Assembly (NCBI RefSeq): GCF_003268395.1
Contig: NZ_LQXQ01000002.1
Coordinates: forward strand, 62,001-126,000
DNA length: 64,000 nt
Direction of reading: 5' to 3'
Source: Acinetobacter sp. CFCC 10889
GTDB lineage: Bacteria; Pseudomonadota; Gammaproteobacteria; Pseudomonadales; Moraxellaceae
Shown: positions 60,247 through 64,000 of the stretch, piece by piece
How the letters are laid out: the number at the start of each line of letters is the position of its first letter
How positions within the stretch are numbered: position 1 is the stretch's first letter
Made by a program: the position numbers and the translations under genes
Notes under the pieces: generated by a model
Seen by the model: the letters and a program-made list of their open reading frames with translations, nothing else
The model's database searches: none
Told to the model about the DNA's origin: nothing

Positions 60247-60654
60247 ATGCTGAAACGAAGTAGTTGGATTACATTGTTATTTGCTTTGCTGATTTTCCAA
60301 AGTCTTTGGAATGTTGCGGCAGCATTTTGTGTGCATGAAGATATTCAACCCAGCCGTGTCAACATACCACATTTTGGTCATCACCAAATGACGCAAGCTT
60401 GCCAAAATGAGCTTAAGACACCACACCATCATGTACAAGTAGATTACGACTTTTCATTTTTAGAAGATGATCATCAAGATCATTTACCTTCTTTTAATGC
60501 CATGATTTTGGTCGATGAACAAGACAGGTTTATTTTTAAATCTAGTCAATCGATTACATCACTCCATTTTTTTCCTTGGTATAATTTTTATCAATCCCCT
60601 GATTTAACTCAAAATAACCCACCGCCTATTTTTGCCCCACTACAGGTGGGGTAG
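60247..60654 (+). CDS. czcI: CzcI-like metal resistance protein
   Basis: A small secreted or membrane protein found at the head of Acinetobacter czc operons, thought to modulate metal efflux. 135 residues with a signal peptide (MLKRSSWITLLFALLIFQS, cleaved after AAA). It has His-rich metal-binding parts: HFGHHQMTQACQN, TPHHHVQVDYD and LEDDHQDHL. It precedes czcC by 45 bases. Confidence 0.82.
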   Translation: MLKRSSWITLLFALLIFQSLWNVAAAFCVHEDIQPSRVNIPHFGHHQMTQACQNELKTPHHHVQVDYDFSFLEDDHQDHLPSFNAMILVDEQDRFIFKSSQSITSLHFFPWYNFYQSPDLTQNNPPPIFAPLQVG

Positions 60655-60660
60655 TCAACA

Positions 60661-60699
60661 GCCCACCACTTTTCATTCATTTAAAAGTGGGGCATGTTC
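60661..60699 (+). promoter_or_regulatory. Hairpin over the czcC ribosome site
   Basis: CCACTTTT (60666-60673) pairs with AAAAGTGG (60683-60690), plus outer GCC/GGC, and the 3' arm holds the GTGGGG that would serve as ribosome site for ATG 60700. It could tune czcC translation. A second hairpin (CCCCAC/GTGGGG) overlaps the czcI stop. Confidence 0.45.
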
Positions 60700-62064
60700 A
60701 TGTCAAAAAATCAAATTCAACAGCAGAAAATAGCTGTGCGTGGTCAGAAACTTGGTCTGAAAACCTTATGTTGTGGTGTTTTATTTGCAGCTATGAGTTC
60801 TGTAGGTTTTGCTGCAACAAAAACATTATCATTGGAAAGTGCGATTGATAAAGTGGAAACTTATCAGTTATCACAAAATATGTGGGCGACACAGACTGAA
60901 ATTGATCAAGCCAATCTTGCCAAAGCTAAATTATGGAAAAATCCACAATTAAGTCTTGAACAAACAGGTTTTGACTCTAAGGAAGAACAAGAGTTTTCTG
61001 TCAGTATTTCACAAGAGCTGGATGTGTTTGGTGTACGTAAGGCCAATCAAAATCTTGTTGTATTTTCTCAAGAAAAAATGTTTTTAGCTCAAAAAATTTA
61101 TACTGCGCAAATGAGATTGACGGTGAAATATTTATGGTCACAACTGGCAATTGCAGAGCTTGAAAAAAATATTGTTCAGGCACAACTTAGTGTCAGTGAA
61201 GCCAATTTAAATGCCATTCAGAAACGTTTTCAAGCAGGCAGTGTGGCAGAGGTTGACTTAAAACGTGCACAGTTAAGTCATACAGAAAGTATACGCTTAT
61301 TTAAACAAGCAGATTTGCAAGTGCAATTGGCACAGCAGCAATTGTCGAATATTTGGGGCGCATCTGATAAAACCATTCAGATCCAATTGGCAGCAAATCG
61401 TCTTTGGCCTCAAGACAGTCATCAAAATGCACAGGCTTATTTAGCTGAAAATTATTTTGAAAAATCACGCATTTTACAGCTTAAAAATACTCAAGCAGAG
61501 TTGGCTTATATTCAGGCCGCAAGACGACCAAATCCGACAGTCAGCTTAGGTATGAACCGTACTAAAGCACCTGAAAATGGCAATGAAAATCAGATCATGC
61601 TCGGTGTAAGTGTGCCTTTAAATATTTTTGATCGTCAGCAGCATGATGTAAAAATTAATCAATATAAACAAGATGCTTTGAATCGTCAGCAAGTTTTTTA
61701 TGCACAGCAAAATGCCTTACAAGTGGGCACATTGTTGACGCAGTTACAAGGTTTAGAGGTTCAATTTAAAGATGTTGAAACAACCCAATTACCTCTCGCA
61801 ACCGAAGTGCAGCAAAAAACATTATTGGGTTTTAGTGCAGGAAAATTTGTACTCACTGACGTACAGCAAGCCACTTTGCAATTGCAAGAGATTCGACAGC
61901 GGAAAGTAGAGCTACTCAAAGCTGCATGGCAAATTGCCATCAGTGCGGAAAGTCTGAGTCTAGGCATTGAGCCAAATGTGGTGATGTCAGCAGATGCCAT
62001 TGCACAAATTAATCAAACACTTTGGGACAATATTCAAACTTCACCTGTGATTGGAGGAAACTAA
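60700..62064 (+). CDS. czcC: CzcC, outer-membrane channel of the RND metal efflux system
   Basis: TolC-family outer-membrane factor for Co/Zn/Cd efflux. About 454 residues from ATG 60700 (MSKNQIQQQ); ATG 60694 is also possible. After a long signal region (VGFAATK), two OEP repeats are visible as coiled-coil helices (LRLTVKYLWSQLAIAELEKN in part, and RVEQQQ-type helices). Near residue 280, RRPNPTVSLGMNRTKAP marks the internal repeat. It lies between czcI and czcB. Confidence 0.9.
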   Translation: MSKNQIQQQKIAVRGQKLGLKTLCCGVLFAAMSSVGFAATKTLSLESAIDKVETYQLSQNMWATQTEIDQANLAKAKLWKNPQLSLEQTGFDSKEEQEFSVSISQELDVFGVRKANQNLVVFSQEKMFLAQKIYTAQMRLTVKYLWSQLAIAELEKNIVQAQLSVSEANLNAIQKRFQAGSVAEVDLKRAQLSHTESIRLFKQADLQVQLAQQQLSNIWGASDKTIQIQLAANRLWPQDSHQNAQAYLAENYFEKSRILQLKNTQAELAYIQAARRPNPTVSLGMNRTKAPENGNENQIMLGVSVPLNIFDRQQHDVKINQYKQDALNRQQVFYAQQNALQVGTLLTQLQGLEVQFKDVETTQLPLATEVQQKTLLGFSAGKFVLTDVQQATLQLQEIRQRKVELLKAAWQIAISAESLSLGIEPNVVMSADAIAQINQTLWDNIQTSPVIGGN

Positions 62065-62065
62065 G

Positions 62066-63331
62066 ATGTATCGCCAGAAAAATTTAAACAAGCAATCAGG
62101 TAAAGTGTCTCAAGCGATTTTAATTGTCATTGCAATCGTGACCACGGTGGTTTTAGCTATAGCGATCATGTGGTTGAATAAATCTGCTGTAAAAACGGAT
62201 GAACATGGACATGCTAAAGGGCATTCAGAACAAGAAGAAGGTCATGCGCATACGGAAGGTGAAGAAGACCATGCGCATGCTGAGGATGAACATGCAAAAG
62301 CAATGACTTTAACTGCGCAACAATTGGTGGAGCAAGGGGTAAAGCTTGCCAGTGTTGAGCAAGGTGCAGTCATGCAACATGCAAAATATCCTGCCAAATT
62401 AGTGGTAAATACTGATCAGCAAGCGCATGTTTCGCCAAGTTTTAATGGGCATGTAGAAGCAGTTTATGTGCAGTTAGGACAAAGCGTGAAAAAGGGACAA
62501 GTTTTGGCAACCTTACTTGTACCTGATTTGGTCGATCAACAAGCGAATTTGAAATTGGAACAGTCCAATTTGGCATTGGCAAAACAAGACTATGAGCGTG
62601 AACGCCAATTGTGGCAGCAAGGGATCTCCGCAAAGCAAGATTATCAACGTGCTTATAATGCCTATCAACAAGCGCAGATTCAGGTACAAGCAGCCCAATC
62701 ACGTTTAAATGCCTATGGTGCAGCCAGTTCAAGTCGAGGGCAGTTCCAACTCAAAGCCCCGATTTCAGGCGTGATCAGCAAGAAAGATTTGGTGGTGGGT
62801 GAAAATGTGCAATTGGCAGATCAGCTTTTTGTCATTGATCAACTCAATCAGTTATGGCTTGAGTTTATTGTTCCGCATGCAGATATACAACGTTTCACGC
62901 CAAATAGCCAAGTTGAATTTGAATCTTTGCAGTCAGGTGCACGTTTTAAAGCCGAAATTCAAAGTTTAAATACCGAAGCGGATGCACAAACAGGACGTTT
63001 ACAAGTCCGTGCCAAAGTGCTGAGCCAAGCGGCTGAATTAAAACCGAATTTGATGGTGAATGTTCTCTTACAACAAGGTTCAGCGCAAGGTATTCGTATT
63101 CAAAAAAGTGCAGTACAGCAAGTTGAAGGTCAAGATGTGGTCTTTGTAGCTGAAACACATGGCAAAAATATCGAATTTACGATGCAAGTTGTGCAACTGA
63201 ATACTGAAATGAGTGATCCTGAATGGGTCAGTGTGCTTTCGGGTCTAACAGTTGGACAAAAATATGCGGCTCAAGGCAGTTTCTTGCTGAAATCTGAGCT
63301 GGAAAAAGGCGAGGCGACCCATGAACACTAA
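62066..63331 (+). CDS. czcB: CzcB, periplasmic adaptor of the metal efflux RND system
   Basis: Membrane-fusion protein joining CzcA and CzcC. About 421 residues from ATG 62066, with GGAGG at 62054; the TTG at 62051 is rejected. A membrane segment (SQAILIVIAIVTTVVLAIAI) is followed by a long His/Glu-rich metal-binding stretch (DEHGHAKGHSEQEEGHAHTE). Then come the beta-barrel and lipoyl parts (VLATLLVPDLVDQ; LKAPISGVISKKDLVVGENV). It overlaps the czcA start by 11 bases. Confidence 0.92.
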   Translation: MYRQKNLNKQSGKVSQAILIVIAIVTTVVLAIAIMWLNKSAVKTDEHGHAKGHSEQEEGHAHTEGEEDHAHAEDEHAKAMTLTAQQLVEQGVKLASVEQGAVMQHAKYPAKLVVNTDQQAHVSPSFNGHVEAVYVQLGQSVKKGQVLATLLVPDLVDQQANLKLEQSNLALAKQDYERERQLWQQGISAKQDYQRAYNAYQQAQIQVQAAQSRLNAYGAASSSRGQFQLKAPISGVISKKDLVVGENVQLADQLFVIDQLNQLWLEFIVPHADIQRFTPNSQVEFESLQSGARFKAEIQSLNTEADAQTGRLQVRAKVLSQAAELKPNLMVNVLLQQGSAQGIRIQKSAVQQVEGQDVVFVAETHGKNIEFTMQVVQLNTEMSDPEWVSVLSGLTVGQKYAAQGSFLLKSELEKGEATHEH

Positions 63332-64000
63332 ACCGTCTCAAGCTGAACATGATTTGCCGCCACCTGAAGGTTGGTTTGATCGTATTATTCAATTTTCCAT
63401 TCAAAATGCCATTTGGGTCATGCTATTTGTGGTGGCATGGATTGGTGTAGGAATTTATAGCTATCAAAAATTACCGATTGATGCTGTCCCTGATATTACC
63501 AATACGCAAGTGCAAATTAACACTCAAGCGGAGGGTTTTACTGCACTTGAAACTGAACAACGCATTACCTATCCGATTGAAAATGCGATGTCAGGTTTGC
63601 CAAAACTGCAACAGACTCGCTCGATTTCACGTTATGGTTTATCGCAAGTCACCATTATTTTTGAAGATGGTACAGATATTTACTGGGCAAGACAGTTAAT
63701 TAATCAACGCTTACAAGAAGCTGCCAATGATATCCCAACAGGGATTCAACCAACCATGTCACCAATTTCTACAGGTTTAGGGGAAATTTATCAATGGGTG
63801 ATTAAGGCAGAACCAAATGCCAAAAAGCCTGATGGTTCGCCTTATACCGCAATGGATTTACGTGAAATCCAAGATTGGGTGGTGCGTCCACAGTTACAAC
63901 GTGTTGCAGGTGTTGCAGAAGTCAACAGCATTGGTGGTTTTGAAAAAACCTATGTAGTTGCCCCTGATCTGACACGTTTGCAACAGTTACAGATTCCGCT
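63321..64000 (+). CDS. czcA: CzcA, RND efflux transporter (3' truncated by the window)
   Basis: Proton-driven inner-membrane pump of the Co/Zn/Cd efflux system. The first 226 residues are seen: a short cytoplasmic start (MNTKPSQAEHDLPPPEGWFD), the first membrane segment, then the heavy-metal RND motif YQKLPIDAVPDITNTQVQI and ALETEQRITYPIENAMSGLP. VSSP-type porter parts continue (STGLGEIYQWVIK). The start overlaps czcB, so the three genes are translated together. The rest lies beyond the window. Confidence 0.95.
   Translation, partial: MNTKPSQAEHDLPPPEGWFDRIIQFSIQNAIWVMLFVVAWIGVGIYSYQKLPIDAVPDITNTQVQINTQAEGFTALETEQRITYPIENAMSGLPKLQQTRSISRYGLSQVTIIFEDGTDIYWARQLINQRLQEAANDIPTGIQPTMSPISTGLGEIYQWVIKAEPNAKKPDGSPYTAMDLREIQDWVVRPQLQRVAGVAEVNSIGGFEKTYVVAPDLTRLQQLQIP

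Overview
The window looks like chromosome from an Acinetobacter species (gammaproteobacterium, AT-rich). I judge this from the protein sequences and gene sets: lpxD-fabZ-lpxA, a recA with no recognisable LexA box, an iscRSUA-hscBA-fdx operon, pyrG-kdsA-eno, ftsB-ispD, and a CzcI-type czc operon. Most of it is core genome. There is no phage, plasmid origin or CRISPR array. The only mobile traces are an orphan tyrosine integrase near a tRNA, a small MITE-like element and a palindromic intergenic repeat.

Layout. 1-1.9 kb: end of lpxD, then fabZ and lpxA (lipid A and fatty acid synthesis). 2.0-6.4 kb: cpoB/ybgF, the SRP RNA gene ffs, recX-recA, hslR and a YrfG-like phosphatase. 6.9-14.4 kb: small units including a phage-type lysozyme, cysQ, rpsT, rraA, a double GST-fold protein, and a three-gene cassette ending in a lipoprotein. 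14.5-20.2 kb: mfd, a HIT protein and a membrane class III cyclase. 20.3-25.8 kb: the isc operon on the minus strand, with its IscR-controlled promoter. 25.8-28.8 kb: an SCP2-like tail-anchored protein, a phasin, HU, a MITE-like element, a broken CPCC-family gene and a lipoprotein. 29-36 kb: pyrG-kdsA-eno, ftsB-ispD and rodA. 36-47 kb: mostly uncharacterised genes (a DA1-like peptidase, azlCD, two tandem secreted paralogs, a glutamate-synthase-like protein, roxA, a GIY-YIG protein, maf). 47-51 kb: pgk, fba and a DMT transporter. 51-55.5 kb: a tRNA (CAU), the integrase, a SUKH-like protein, thiM and a zinc-ribbon protein. 55.6-58.3 kb: metQ-metN-metI. 59-64 kb: a metal-dependent hydrolase and czcI-czcC-czcB-czcA, the last cut by the window end.

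The most striking window-wide pattern is that five genes (cpoB, a small gene at 12846, mfd, ftsB and a lipoprotein at 38204) are each broken by what is best explained as one missing base. In each case adding one base restores a full-length protein of sensible sequence. Because ftsB and mfd are highly conserved and several sites are short homopolymers, uncorrected sequencing deletions are the leading explanation; a mutator strain is the alternative. Separately, a CPCC-family gene has an in-frame TAG where the family has Trp, and the integrase has Asp where its catalytic Tyr should be.

I found no convincing complete new defence or mobile system. The best candidates for unknown biology are the tandem secreted paralogs at 38.7-40.1 kb, the cassette at 12.5-14.4 kb, and the GIY-YIG protein at 45.2-46.0 kb.
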